Counted from the stretch's first letter, positions 1-9,003 are shown. The stretch: 64,000 bases of DNA from Polaromonas jejuensis NBRC 106434 (GCF_001598235.1 NZ_BCYO01000017.1:32876-96875); one strand, 5' to 3'. Numbers and translations: made by a program. Notes: a model not told the origin generated them from the letters alone.

Positions 1-408
1 TCGCGCGCAAGGGTCTGGCGGCAGGAAGGGGCATGGCTGGACTCGCTGGCTGGTGCCGGATGCGATTCATGGTGGATTCATTCTGACGCGTTTGCGCCTG
101 CAACGCAGGCCGCCCCAAAAGTCGGGTTGAAGCGATGGTCTTTGGGCCGGCGCCCGGCCCTGCCGCCGGATTCAGCTTTGGCCTGCGGGTTGGAAGTCCG
201 CGCTGAGGGGAGGCAGAAAGTTTCTGGAAACACCCGCCGGTTGGCAAATGCCCCGGCATTCAGGCCGAAATCCATGGGATAAGTTGGCAAAAGCCCCGCA
301 AGTCACCACTTGTCACATTCGCCGCCTAAAATCAGGGGAGTACCCAGGATGAACCGGCAGGACATCCGAGGCAGATTTCCCTGCGTACCCGCTTGCCAAG
401 GAGTTCCC
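1..408. other. Left edge, no supported gene
   Basis: The first 408 bases hold no gene I can support. One forward frame stays open from the window edge to a stop near 280, but its translation (Arg, Ala and Pro rich) resembles no family I know. It may be the tail of a gene entering from the left or chance openness in GC-rich DNA. The last part is the leader of the ferritin-like gene and ends in an AAGGAG ribosome-binding site at about 398-403. Confidence 0.4.
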
Positions 409-1278
409 ATGCTTTACCCCGAACTGTTCAAACAACTGGAATCCGTCCGCTGGGACATGGACAAGGACATCCCCTGGGCCAGTTTTGACGCATCCAAACT
501 CACCGACGAACAGGCCCAAACCATCAAGATGAACGCCATCACCGAGTGGTCGGCCCTGCCGGCGACCGAGATGTTTTTGCGTGACAACAAGGACGATAGC
601 GATTTTTCGGCCTTCATGTCGATCTGGTTTTTCGAGGAGCAAAAGCATTCGCTGGTGCTCATGGAATACCTCAAGCGCTTCAGGCCTGACCTGGCGCCCA
701 CGGAAGAAGAGCTGCATGAGGTGCGCTTTGAGTTCGAGCCGGCGCCCGCGCTGGAAACCCTGATGCTGCATTTCTGTGGCGAGATCCGCCTGAACCACTG
801 GTACCGCCGTGCCAGCGAATGGCATACCGAGCCGGTCATCAAGCAGATTTACACCCAGCTCAGCCAGGACGAGGCGCGCCATGGCGGCGCCTACCTGCGC
901 TACATGAAGCGCGCCATCAACAACTTCGGCAACGAAGCCAGGACGGCCTTCACCAAGGTGGGGGTGCTCATGGCCAGTGCCCGCCGCACAGCGCAGGCCC
1001 TGCATCCGACCAACCTGCATGTGAACAAGAACCTGTTCCCGCGCGACACCATCCAGAGCCGCCTGCCCAACCCCGAATGGCTGGAGCACTGGCTGGACAC
1101 CCAGATCAAGTTTGATGCCGTGTGGGAGGGCAAGGTCGTCGACCGCATCCTGCATAACTTGAGCCTGCTGATGAACCAGAGCTTCAAGAGCGTCCAGGAA
1201 CTCAATCGCTTCCGCAAGGGAATCGGCAAGGAGCTGGCCGCCGTCATCGCGCCTGACAGCAAACCGCTGGCCGCGTGA
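409..1278 (+). CDS. Ferritin-like di-iron protein (acyl-ACP-desaturase-like metal motif)
   Basis: This is a 289-residue soluble protein with the spacing of a four-helix di-iron centre: Glu46, then E77-x-x-H80, then Glu125, then E155-x-x-H158. That is the E-(30)-ExxH-(45)-E-(30)-ExxH arrangement of ferritin-like oxidases, and the local sequences EEQKH and DEARH resemble plant-type acyl-ACP desaturases. The start was placed at the ATG preceded by AAGGAG; an in-frame ATG about 99 bases upstream would add a Pro/Arg-rich leader with no such site. The stop overlaps the GTG of the next gene (GTGA), so the two are translationally coupled. Substrate is unknown. Oxidation of an acyl chain is possible but is inference from the motif and from the ACP/ketosynthase genes lying opposite. 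Confidence 0.75.
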   Translation: MLYPELFKQLESVRWDMDKDIPWASFDASKLTDEQAQTIKMNAITEWSALPATEMFLRDNKDDSDFSAFMSIWFFEEQKHSLVLMEYLKRFRPDLAPTEEELHEVRFEFEPAPALETLMLHFCGEIRLNHWYRRASEWHTEPVIKQIYTQLSQDEARHGGAYLRYMKRAINNFGNEARTAFTKVGVLMASARRTAQALHPTNLHVNKNLFPRDTIQSRLPNPEWLEHWLDTQIKFDAVWEGKVVDRILHNLSLLMNQSFKSVQELNRFRKGIGKELAAVIAPDSKPLAA

Positions 1279-1760
1279 GCAAGCCGGTTTTTTTCGACAA
1301 AATCGTGGCGCGCGAGGAGGCGCCGGCCCGGGTGGCGGCGCTTGCCAGGCCGGTGGTCTTCACCAATGGCGTGTTCGATGTGCTGCACCGCGGCCACGCC
1401 ACTTACCTGGCCCGGGCACGCGAGCTGGGCGGCAGCCTGGTATTGGCGCTCAACACGGACGCTTCGGCCAGGCGGCTGGGCAAAGGGCCTGACCGCCCGC
1501 TCAACAATGAAGAGGACCGGGCCGTCCTGATGGCGGCGCTGGAGTCCGTGAGTCTGGTGACCTGGTTTGACGAGAATACGCCACTGGAACTGATCGCCGA
1601 ACTCAAGCCCGACATCCTGGTGAAGGGCGGCGACTATGACATGGAAAAGCTGGCCGAAACGGCCGTTGTGAAAGCCTATGGCGGCCAGGCCCTGGCCATT
1701 CCGTTTGTCGAGGGCTATTCCACCACGGCGCTGGTGAAAAAAATCCGGTCCGCCAACTGA
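1275..1760 (+). CDS. rfaE2: D-glycero-beta-D-manno-heptose 1-phosphate adenylyltransferase (HldE C-terminal domain type)
   Basis: This 161-residue cytidylyltransferase-fold enzyme activates heptose 1-phosphate with ATP to ADP-heptose for the lipopolysaccharide core. The N-terminal half carries FTNGVFDVLHRGH, whose HxGH is the nucleotide-binding signature. The length matches the stand-alone second domain of HldE; the kinase domain is not in this window. It starts with GTG and overlaps the stop of the di-iron protein by three bases. It converges with the ketosynthase gene 61 bp away. Family assignment is firm; specificity for heptose rather than glycerol or another sugar phosphate is by resemblance. 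Confidence 0.88.
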   Translation: MSKPVFFDKIVAREEAPARVAALARPVVFTNGVFDVLHRGHATYLARARELGGSLVLALNTDASARRLGKGPDRPLNNEEDRAVLMAALESVSLVTWFDENTPLELIAELKPDILVKGGDYDMEKLAETAVVKAYGGQALAIPFVEGYSTTALVKKIRSAN

Positions 1761-1821
1761 CGGAGTTTTTTGCCGGCTGTCCCACGATCCGGCCGCGAGC
1801 GACCATGGGTCGTCAGGGCGT

Positions 1822-3066
1822 TCAGGCCGCTTTGGCGATCAGCACGGCGTTGGAGCCGCCAAACGCGAACGAATTGGACATGATCACGCGCAAGCCCGGG
1901 CAATCCCGTGCCACCAGGGGGATGTAGTCGAGATCGCAACGTGGATCCGGGTGTTCGAGGAAGGCGGTCGGTGGCAGCTGTCCGGCCCGCAAGGCCATCA
2001 CACTGGCGATGAATTCCATGGCGCCCGCCGCGCCCATGGCGTGCCCATGCCCCCCTTTGCTGGAGCTGACGGGCAAGCGGCTGGCGGCATTCTGAAAGGC
2101 CAGCTTGATGGCGTTGGTTTCCACCACATCACCGACCTCGGTGGCGGTGCCATGGGCGTTGAGGTAACCGATGTCGGAGGCATTCAGCTCCGCATCGGCG
2201 AGCGCCAGCGTCATGGCGCGAGCTTGCCCTTGCGGCTCGGGCTGTGTCAGGTGATGGGCGTCGGTGGTCGAGGCATAGCCCGAGAGTTCAGCCAGGATGT
2301 TGGCACCGCGACGTTGGGCGCTTTCCCATTCTTCCAGCACCAGCATGGCTGCACCCTCGGCCAGGACCAGGCCGGTGCGGTCAAGGGAAAACGGACGGCA
2401 TGAGGTTTCGGCGCCATCGGCATGCGGTTTGGCCAGGGTGTGCATGGCTTGCCAGGCCTTGATGGTGCCGCGGTTCAGCAGCGCTTCCGCGCCGCCTGCC
2501 AGCATGGCATCGGCATAGCCGTGCCGGATCTGGCGAAAGGCTTCCCCGATGGAGGTAGCCGAGGAAGCGCAGGCATTGGACACGGTGCTGCTCGGCCCCT
2601 TGAGGCCGAATTCCATCGACACATGGGCGGCAATGGCATTGTTCATGGCCAGCACAACCGTCATGGGGCGCAGGCGCGCGACTTTTTGCTCCAGCAAGGC
2701 GGTGTAGGCCACGTCGGTGGAGCTGGCACCGCCGCTGCCGGTCCCCATGGAAACGCCAAACCGCTCCGGCGCTAGGCGGCTAGGCCAGGCGGTCGCGTCG
2801 CTCAGTCCGGCCTGGGCCATGGCCTCACGGCCCGCGACCAGCGCAAACTGGCTGACCCGGTCCATGGTCAGCAGACGGGCGCGTGGAAAGTGAGGGTCGG
2901 GATCGAAGTCAACCGCCCCCGCCAGCACGCTTTCGGTGCCGGTTGGAAAGGGGATGTCTATGAACCGGATGCCCGAGCGGGACGAGAGCAGCGACTCAAA
3001 GAATACGGGGGTGCCGGTTCCAATGGCGGAAACAACGCCAAGACCGGTGATGGCAACGCGACGCAT
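1822..3066 (-). CDS. Beta-ketoacyl-ACP synthase (KAS II/FabF-like)
   Basis: A 414-residue thiolase-fold condensing enzyme with a complete triad: Cys166 in NACASSA, His305 in NAHGT and His342 in the K-G-G-H-G-H stretch that corresponds to the usual K-S-M-x-G-H. It should extend an ACP-bound acyl chain by decarboxylative Claisen condensation. It lies 29 bp after a dedicated acyl carrier protein gene and downstream of a reductase, not in a standard fab operon, so it is more likely a specialised condensing enzyme than the housekeeping FabF. It is the last gene of the minus-strand set and converges with rfaE2. Confidence 0.85.
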   Translation of the reverse strand: MRRVAITGLGVVSAIGTGTPVFFESLLSSRSGIRFIDIPFPTGTESVLAGAVDFDPDPHFPRARLLTMDRVSQFALVAGREAMAQAGLSDATAWPSRLAPERFGVSMGTGSGGASSTDVAYTALLEQKVARLRPMTVVLAMNNAIAAHVSMEFGLKGPSSTVSNACASSATSIGEAFRQIRHGYADAMLAGGAEALLNRGTIKAWQAMHTLAKPHADGAETSCRPFSLDRTGLVLAEGAAMLVLEEWESAQRRGANILAELSGYASTTDAHHLTQPEPQGQARAMTLALADAELNASDIGYLNAHGTATEVGDVVETNAIKLAFQNAASRLPVSSSKGGHGHAMGAAGAMEFIASVMALRAGQLPPTAFLEHPDPRCDLDYIPLVARDCPGLRVIMSNSFAFGGSNAVLIAKAA

Positions 3067-3095
3067 GGCAGTCTTGACCAGCCCCGTCCTGGGGC

Positions 3096-3335
3096 TCAGG
3101 CGCCTGGCTTGCCCGCTGGCAACAGGGGCTCAATCAGCTGGACCATTTCACCCAGGGTGCGCGGCGGATTCGCCTGATCGGGAATCTGGATGCCGAACTT
3201 GTCTTCGATCTGGAACAGGAATTCAATGACCGCCAGGGAGTCGAGTCCCAGGCTCTCCAGCGTGGCATCCGGCAGCAGTTTGTCCTCGCTGATGCCAAAG
3301 GTCTCGGCAAAAAGATTGATCAAATCAGAATTCAT
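3096..3335 (-). CDS. Acyl carrier protein
   Basis: A 79-residue acidic helical protein with the phosphopantetheine attachment motif G-L-D-S-L, the modified serine being Ser33. It differs from housekeeping AcpP in having an N-terminal FAETFGI stretch and a Pro/Gly-rich tail, as in stand-alone carrier proteins of secondary acyl pathways. It sits between the SDR reductase gene (113 bp upstream) and the ketosynthase gene (29 bp downstream) on the same strand, so it probably carries the chain that both act on. Confidence 0.88.
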   Translation of the reverse strand: MNSDLINLFAETFGISEDKLLPDATLESLGLDSLAVIEFLFQIEDKFGIQIPDQANPPRTLGEMVQLIEPLLPAGKPGA

Positions 3336-3449
3336 TACCCAACCAGTAAATGTGTAAGCAATTTGTATTGTCCCTCATCGATACGACAACTACCAGTGGC
3401 CGGGATCGACGGGGGCATTCTACAAAGTGATGGCCTTGTTTTTTCTGCC

Positions 3450-4496
3450 TCAGGGCGTGTACATCTGCCGGACGGCATCCGACAGGCTGAAGCTTCCCAG
3501 CAGCTCGCCCAGGTAGCTGCTGGGCGCCGGCGCCATGGCCGCCGCACCGATTTCGGCCCGCAGGCGGGCATTGCTGAACACCGCGTCGGCGGTCAGGAAG
3601 GGCAGGTAGGGCTGCAGGGCTTCGTACATCCAGCGCTGGCGGGCGAATTGGGGCGTGGGCACATAGTCGCGGCCGCGCATCACCATCTTGCCGATGCCGG
3701 GCATGCTTGTTTTCAGCTCATCGGCCAGCGCCTTGAAGGTCATGGAGTCTTCCCCGGTCGACACATGGTAGCAGTCATGCGTCAGGTCGGCCTTGAGCAG
3801 CATTTCGGCAAACGCGCCGGCGATGAAGTCCACCGGTGCAAAGTCGAGCTTGGCCATCGGGTCAAGCGGCACATCGCCCAGCTCGGCCATCACCGGAATC
3901 GCCCACAGCATGTTGCGCGACAGCTTGGCGTCGTCAATGCCGCGGGCCAGCACGATGCCGGGTCGCAGGCTGACAAAGGGGCTGCCGGCGGCGCGCAACA
4001 GCGTCTCGGCGTCGCGCTTGGAGCGGATGTAGTCGTTGGCATAGCCGGCAAACGGCTGGTCTTCGGTGATCACGCCGCGCGGCTCGGTGGTCACGGCCGC
4101 CGTTCCCACGAAAAAGCCGCGCTGCGAGGGCTTGAGGTTTTTGAGGATGCCGGAAAACTGCTCGGCGGCCTTGATATTGATGGGGTAGACGCCCGCACCA
4201 GGCTTGAAGGAGGTGCTGGCCGCGGAGTGCAGGACCACGTCTGCCGATTGCAGCACTTCGGTGCTCAGGCCGAAGTTGGGCTCGATCACATCGCCGGCTT
4301 GCGCCGACACCATCTCGGCAAATTCAGGCTTCCACAAAACGCTTTTTTGCAGACGTTCGAGAAGGCGCTGGCGGGCCTGGTCGGCATCCGGGGCACGCAC
4401 CACAGCGGTGCTATAGACGCCGCGCCCGGCCAGAAGAAGCATCAACTCGCCGCCAATCAGGCCGGTTGCGCCCGAAAGCAGTACGCGTTTTGACAT
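3450..4496 (-). CDS. NAD(P)-dependent SDR, extended type, thioester-reductase/epimerase-like
   Basis: A 348-residue extended short-chain dehydrogenase. The N-terminus has the Rossmann motif GATGLIGG (residues 9-16), and the active site is Tyr156-x-x-x-Lys160 with Thr132 in the position of the catalytic Ser/Thr. The C-terminal half resembles thioester-reductase and male-sterility-type domains that release carrier-bound acyl groups as aldehydes or alcohols, which would suit the adjacent acyl carrier protein. The alternative is a nucleotide-sugar epimerase-like enzyme. It is the first gene of the apparent SDR-ACP-KS operon; a good promoter lies just upstream. Confidence 0.72.
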   Translation of the reverse strand: MSKRVLLSGATGLIGGELMLLLAGRGVYSTAVVRAPDADQARQRLLERLQKSVLWKPEFAEMVSAQAGDVIEPNFGLSTEVLQSADVVLHSAASTSFKPGAGVYPINIKAAEQFSGILKNLKPSQRGFFVGTAAVTTEPRGVITEDQPFAGYANDYIRSKRDAETLLRAAGSPFVSLRPGIVLARGIDDAKLSRNMLWAIPVMAELGDVPLDPMAKLDFAPVDFIAGAFAEMLLKADLTHDCYHVSTGEDSMTFKALADELKTSMPGIGKMVMRGRDYVPTPQFARQRWMYEALQPYLPFLTADAVFSNARLRAEIGAAAMAPAPSSYLGELLGSFSLSDAVRQMYTP

Positions 4497-4523
4497 GTTA
4501 AGAAATGTAAAGCCAAGCTTGTA

Positions 4524-4552
4524 AGTATAAGCCAGCCGGCTTTCGGGGCCAA
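4524..4552 (-). promoter_or_regulatory. Candidate sigma-70 promoter for the SDR-ACP-KS operon
   Basis: On the minus strand TTGGCC and TATACT are separated by exactly 17 bases, and the predicted start point falls about 20 bases before the ATG of the SDR gene. The -10 box matches five of six consensus positions and the -35 box is weaker. This would separate the small acyl operon from the efflux genes upstream. Confidence 0.5.
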
Positions 4553-4655
4553 TAGAAACCCGCGCGGAGCGGGCGGCTAAATCACCAAAATTGCACGGCG
4601 AGGCTGCTTTTTACAGGTCAACACGACAAAACCGGTGCCAGGGCCGGCTGGCGGG

Positions 4656-7600
4656 CTATTGCCCGGCTTGGCCCTGGGGGTTTCTGGCGCCCTGCCGGCG
4701 TCCGCGCAAGCGCCCCGCCAGGCGCCTGATCCCGTGTTCCAGGTCGTCGATGTAGGTAAACACCGCGGGCACCACCAGCAGGCTGAGCACGGTGGAGGTG
4801 ATCAGCCCGCCTATGACCGCGATCGACATGGGTGAGCGAAAGCTGGGATCGGCGGCGCCCAGGCCCAGGGCAATCGGCAACATGCCTGCGCCCATGGCCA
4901 GGGTGGTCATGATGATGGGCCGGGCGCGCTTGTGGCAGGCGTCGAGCAGGGCGTCCCGGCGTGACAGCTGGTGCTCGCGCCGCGCCACGATGGCATATTC
5001 AACCAGCAGGATGGAGTTCTTCGTGGCGATGCCCATCAGCATGATGAGGCCGATCAGCGAGGGCATGGAAAAGGCTTTCTGCGCCATCAGCAGGCCGACA
5101 AAGGCGCCGCCCAATGACAAAGGTAAAGCGGCAAGAATCGTCACCGGGTGCAGGAAATCCTTGAACAGCAGCACCAGCACGATGTAGATGCACAGCACGC
5201 CGGTCAGCATGGCCAGGCCAAAACTGGCAAACAGCTCGCCCATGACTTCGGCGTCACCGACCTCCACCACCTTGACGCCGGCCGGCAGGTCTTTGATGGC
5301 CGGAAGCTTTTTCACCGCTTCGGTGACATCGCCGAGTGCCCGTCCCGAAAGCTCGATCTCAAACTTGACGTTGCGCGAGCGGTCGTAGCGGTCGATGATG
5401 GCCGGGCCGCCCGTCACTTCCAGGGTGGCGACCTGCCCCAGCATTACCGGGCCGACACCCGGCTTGACGCTGGGCACCGCCAGGCGCTCCAGCACGCTGA
5501 GGTCTTTGCGTGCGGCGTCGTCGAGCTTGACGACAATCGGCACCTGCCGCTCGGGCAGGTTCAGTTTGGGCAGCGATTCCTCGTAGTCGCCGACGGTGGC
5601 AATGCGCAGCGTCTCGCCCATGGCCGCACTGGTCACGCCCAGATCGGCGGCGCGGGCGAAATCGGGACGGACTGCGATTTCCGGCCGCACCAGGCTGGCG
5701 CTGGACGAGATGTTGCCCAGGCCCGGAATGGTCCGCAGGTCTTTTTCAACCGCCAGCGCGGCGGTTTGCAGCGCGTTGGGATCTTCGGCGGTCAGCATCA
5801 GGATATAGGCCTCTCCCGAGCCGCCCAGTCCGACTTTGCTGCGCACCCCCGGCAGGGCTTCGAGCGCGGCCCGCATCTTGTTTTCAATGCCCTGCTTGCG
5901 CGGGCGGGCGCTGCGTTCGGCCAGCAGCACCGTCAGGGTGGCCTTGCGGGTTTCCGCTGCGCCCTGCATGGCGAACGGGTCACTCCCGGCCGAGCCACCG
6001 CCAATGGTGGTGTAGACGCTTTTGACATGCGCCACCTGGCTCACCAGCAGGCGCGCCTGTTCTGCCGAGGCTTTGGTTTGCGCCAGCGTGGCGCCGGGCG
6101 GCAACTCCAGGTAGACCTGGGTTTGCGAGTTGTCGTCGGGCGGAATGAAGCCGGTGGGCAGCAGCGGAATCAGCATCACCGAGCCGAAGAAAAAGACGGT
6201 GGCGAAGGCCATGGTCGTTGCGCGGTGCTGCATGCACCAGGTGGCCGCGCGCAGGTAGAGCTTCATCCAGCGAGGCTCCGAATGCTGGCCCACGATGGGC
6301 TTGAGAATGTAGGCCGCCATCATGGGCGTCAACACCCGGGCCACGACCAGCGAGGCGAAGACGGCGAGCGAGGCGGTCCAGCCGAACTGCTTGAAGAACT
6401 TTCCGGCCACGCCGCTCATGAAGGCGGTGGGCAAGAAGACGGCAATCAGCGTGAAAGTCGTGGCCACCACAGCGAGGCCGATTTCATCGGCCGCTTCCAT
6501 CGCCGCTTCGTAAGGCGTTTTGCCCATGCGCAGGTGGCGCACGATGTTCTCCACCTCCACGATCGCGTCATCCACCAGGATGCCGATCACCAGGGACAGT
6601 GCCAGCAGCGTGATGACGTTGATGGAAAAGCCCAGCAGGTGCATGCCGATAAACGCCGGGATCACCGACAGCGGCAGCGCCACGGCCGACACGAAGGTCG
6701 CGCGCCAGTCGCGCAGGAACAGCCACACCACCAGCACCGCCAGCATGCCGCCTTCGTACAGCAGGTTCATGGAGCCGTCGTACTCTTCCTGCACCGGCTG
6801 CACAAAATTGAAGGCTTCGGTGAGTTCCACGTCGGGGTATTGCTGCTTGAGTTCGGCCAGCGCCTTTCGCACCGCCGCGCCCACCGCGACTTCGCTTTCG
6901 CCGCGGCTGCGCGATACCTCGAAGCCCACCACCGGCTTGCCGTCGAGCAAGGCGGCGGCGCGCGGCTCGGCCGTGGTGTCGCTGACAGTGGCCACCTCAT
7001 CGAGCCGGATGCGCCGGCCATCGCTGAGGGCCAGCTCCAGCCGGCCCAGCTCCTCGGCGGACTTGACGGTCGCCATCGTGCGCATGGGTTGCTCGCTGCC
7101 GCCCAGATCGGCGCGGCCGCCCGCGCTTTCCGTCTGGACCTGGCGCAGCTGGCGCGAGATGTCGGCCGCGGTGGCGCCCAAAGCCTGCAGGCGCGAGGGG
7201 TCCAGCGCCACGCGTACCTCACGCGACACGCCGCCTACGCGATTGACGGCGCCCACGCCACGCACGGCCAGAAGCTTGCGCGAAATATCGTTATCGACAA
7301 ACCAGGACAGCGCCTCTTGGTCCATGCGTGGTGAGCGGATGGTGAAGGCCAGCACGGGCTGGTTAGCCAGGTCCATCTTGGTGACGACCGGGTCGCGCAC
7401 ATCGCCCGGCAATTCGCCGCGCACTTTGGCCACGGCGGCGCGCACGTCATCCACGGCTTCCTGCACCGGTTTTTCGAGCCGGAACTCGGCGGTGATGCTG
7501 ACGCCGCCATCCTGCACCTTGGTGTAGAGGTGCTTGAGGCCCTGTAGGGTGGCCATCGAGTTTTCCAGCTTGCGCGCCACTTCGCTCTCAAGCTGGGCCG

Positions 7601-7766
7601 GTGCCGCGCCGGGCAGCGAGGCCGACACCGACACCGTGGGCAGATCGATGTCGGGAAAATTCTGCACCTTCATCGCTTTGAACGACAGCATGCCCGCAAA
7701 GCTCAGCAGCACAAACAGCATGACGGCAGGGATCGGATTCTTGATAGCCCAGGCGGAGACATTCAT
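4656..7766 (-). CDS. RND multidrug efflux permease (AcrB/MexB family, HAE1 type)
   Basis: A 1036-residue inner-membrane proton/drug antiporter. It begins with the usual cytoplasmic helix and first membrane span (WAIKNPIPAVMLFVLL) followed by a large periplasmic loop. The proton-relay pair is in GILVDDAIVEVENI near residue 400, in the fourth span, and a second membrane bundle fills the C-terminal third. It lies 14 bp after the adaptor gene and completes a TetR-OMF-MFP-RND minus-strand operon. Substrates cannot be told from sequence; lipophilic drugs or membrane stressors are typical. Confidence 0.93.
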   Translation of the reverse strand: MNVSAWAIKNPIPAVMLFVLLSFAGMLSFKAMKVQNFPDIDLPTVSVSASLPGAAPAQLESEVARKLENSMATLQGLKHLYTKVQDGGVSITAEFRLEKPVQEAVDDVRAAVAKVRGELPGDVRDPVVTKMDLANQPVLAFTIRSPRMDQEALSWFVDNDISRKLLAVRGVGAVNRVGGVSREVRVALDPSRLQALGATAADISRQLRQVQTESAGGRADLGGSEQPMRTMATVKSAEELGRLELALSDGRRIRLDEVATVSDTTAEPRAAALLDGKPVVGFEVSRSRGESEVAVGAAVRKALAELKQQYPDVELTEAFNFVQPVQEEYDGSMNLLYEGGMLAVLVVWLFLRDWRATFVSAVALPLSVIPAFIGMHLLGFSINVITLLALSLVIGILVDDAIVEVENIVRHLRMGKTPYEAAMEAADEIGLAVVATTFTLIAVFLPTAFMSGVAGKFFKQFGWTASLAVFASLVVARVLTPMMAAYILKPIVGQHSEPRWMKLYLRAATWCMQHRATTMAFATVFFFGSVMLIPLLPTGFIPPDDNSQTQVYLELPPGATLAQTKASAEQARLLVSQVAHVKSVYTTIGGGSAGSDPFAMQGAAETRKATLTVLLAERSARPRKQGIENKMRAALEALPGVRSKVGLGGSGEAYILMLTAEDPNALQTAALAVEKDLRTIPGLGNISSSASLVRPEIAVRPDFARAADLGVTSAAMGETLRIATVGDYEESLPKLNLPERQVPIVVKLDDAARKDLSVLERLAVPSVKPGVGPVMLGQVATLEVTGGPAIIDRYDRSRNVKFEIELSGRALGDVTEAVKKLPAIKDLPAGVKVVEVGDAEVMGELFASFGLAMLTGVLCIYIVLVLLFKDFLHPVTILAALPLSLGGAFVGLLMAQKAFSMPSLIGLIMLMGIATKNSILLVEYAIVARREHQLSRRDALLDACHKRARPIIMTTLAMGAGMLPIALGLGAADPSFRSPMSIAVIGGLITSTVLSLLVVPAVFTYIDDLEHGIRRLAGRLRGRRQGARNPQGQAGQ

Positions 7767-7780
7767 GAGGAGATTGCTCC

Positions 7781-7831
7781 TTAATTGGTAGCTATCTGCG
7801 CTGAACTGGCGGGGGCTGCAGGCTGATTTGA
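7781..7831 (+). repeat. Dispersed palindrome-headed repeat, copy in adaptor 3' end
   Basis: It reads TTGGTAGCTA, TGCGC, GGGGCTGCAGGC and GATTTG in the order and spacing of the other copies. It codes for the C-terminal tail of the efflux adaptor on the opposite strand, including its stop. Confidence 0.65.
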
Positions 7832-8953
7832 TGTTGAGGCATCGTTCACCCGCACCAGATCACCGTCGTTCAGAAAGCCGGCACCGCTCACAATGACCCG
7901 TGTGTCGGCGGCCAGGCCGGCGGTGATCTCGACCCGGTCACCGACCCGCCGGCCGGTCTGCACCTTGAGCTGGCTGATGCGCTGGTCGGCATTCAGCCGG
8001 AACACATAGCTGAAGCCGTCGCGCAGCACCAGCGCGGGTTGCGGAACCGTCAGCGCGGCCGTCGTTCCCAGCTCAAATTCGCCCCGGGCAAACATGCCGG
8101 CCTTGGCCGGCGACGCCATGCCGGCAGAGCCAGGCAGGTCCACATAGACCAGGCCGGCGCGGGTTTGCGGGTCCACGCTGGGGGCGACCATGCGCACCCG
8201 GCCCCTGAGTTCGGCGCCGCTGGCGGCCGTCACCGTGACCGGTGTGCCGGGCTGGATGCGGCCCAGCTCGGCCGAGGTGACTTCGGCGCGCCACTCCAGG
8301 CGTCCGCCGCGAATCATGCGAAACAGCTCCGTGCCGGCGCCCACCACCGCGCCCAGGGTGGCGCTGCGCGCGGAAATCACGCCGCTGTCGGGGGCCAGCA
8401 CCCGGGTCTGGCGGCCGCGCAGCTGCTGCGCGGCGAGCACGGCCTGGGCCGCTTCGACGCGGGCCTTGGCGGTTTGTTCGGCCGTGTTGTACTGGTTGAT
8501 CTGCTGCGCGCTCAGGGCGCCCGAGCGCTCCAGCGTGCGTGCGCGCGCCGCGTTGTCGGCGGCATCCAGCGCATTGGCCTGGGCTTCCAGGAGGCTGGCG
8601 CGCGCCTGCGCGGTGTCGGCCTGCACGCTGCCTTCGTAAAACACGGCCAGCACCTGCCCGGCCTTGACCTTGTCACCCACGTTGACCCGCACCTCGATCA
8701 GGCGCAGGCCGTTGGATTCGGAGCCGATGATGGCTTCCTGCCAGGCCGTGATGCTGCCATTGGCGCTGAGCTTGACAGGAAGACTGAGCGGCTGCGGCAG
8801 CGCCGTGGTCACCGTCAGGGCCGGCTTGGCGGCCCCTGCCCCGGATGCAGGGGCGGCCCCGGATTTTGAAGAAAAAATGGCTACTGCGCCCGCAGACAGG
8901 GCGATGGCAGCTATCAAAACAAGAGCTAGCGGCTTGCGCTTGAAGTTTTCCAT
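7781..8953 (-). CDS. RND efflux periplasmic adaptor (membrane fusion protein)
   Basis: A 390-residue HlyD/AcrA-like adaptor linking the permease to the outer-membrane channel. In order it has an N-terminal membrane anchor or signal (about residues 8-28), a split lipoyl domain, an alpha-helical hairpin around residues 120-170, and beta-barrel and membrane-proximal domains. Two copies of the dispersed repeat described here form its ends: one encodes the N-terminal hydrophobic segment (8871-8930) and one encodes the last 17 residues (7781-7831). Neither disrupts the frame. It lies between the outer-membrane factor and permease genes. Confidence 0.9.
   Translation of the reverse strand: MENFKRKPLALVLIAAIALSAGAVAIFSSKSGAAPASGAGAAKPALTVTTALPQPLSLPVKLSANGSITAWQEAIIGSESNGLRLIEVRVNVGDKVKAGQVLAVFYEGSVQADTAQARASLLEAQANALDAADNAARARTLERSGALSAQQINQYNTAEQTAKARVEAAQAVLAAQQLRGRQTRVLAPDSGVISARSATLGAVVGAGTELFRMIRGGRLEWRAEVTSAELGRIQPGTPVTVTAASGAELRGRVRMVAPSVDPQTRAGLVYVDLPGSAGMASPAKAGMFARGEFELGTTAALTVPQPALVLRDGFSYVFRLNADQRISQLKVQTGRRVGDRVEITAGLAADTRVIVSGAGFLNDGDLVRVNDASTSNQPAAPASSAQIATN
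8871..8930 (-). repeat. Dispersed palindrome-headed repeat, copy in adaptor 5' end
   Basis: Read on the minus strand it gives a GCTAG...TTTTGATAGCTGC head, then GGGCGCAGTAGCC and ATTTTTTC. Its tail matches the copy at 63923 closely. It encodes the hydrophobic N-terminal segment of the efflux adaptor. Confidence 0.7.
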
Positions 8954-9003
8954 GAGAGGTGATCCGTCGGTCGTGTGGGCAGTGGCAAGGCGGGGCGCCG
9001 CCC

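Noticed and set aside
1740..1800. GCCGG...CCGGC hairpin with T run between rfaE2 and the ketosynthase gene
   Set aside because: The T run is on the wrong side of the stem for the plus strand and reads as A on the minus strand, so it is not an intrinsic terminator for either gene.
5148..7334. Open frame of 728 codons opposite the RND permease gene
   Set aside because: Antisense shadow with low-complexity His/Gln/Arg-rich translation; the permease on the other strand is clear.
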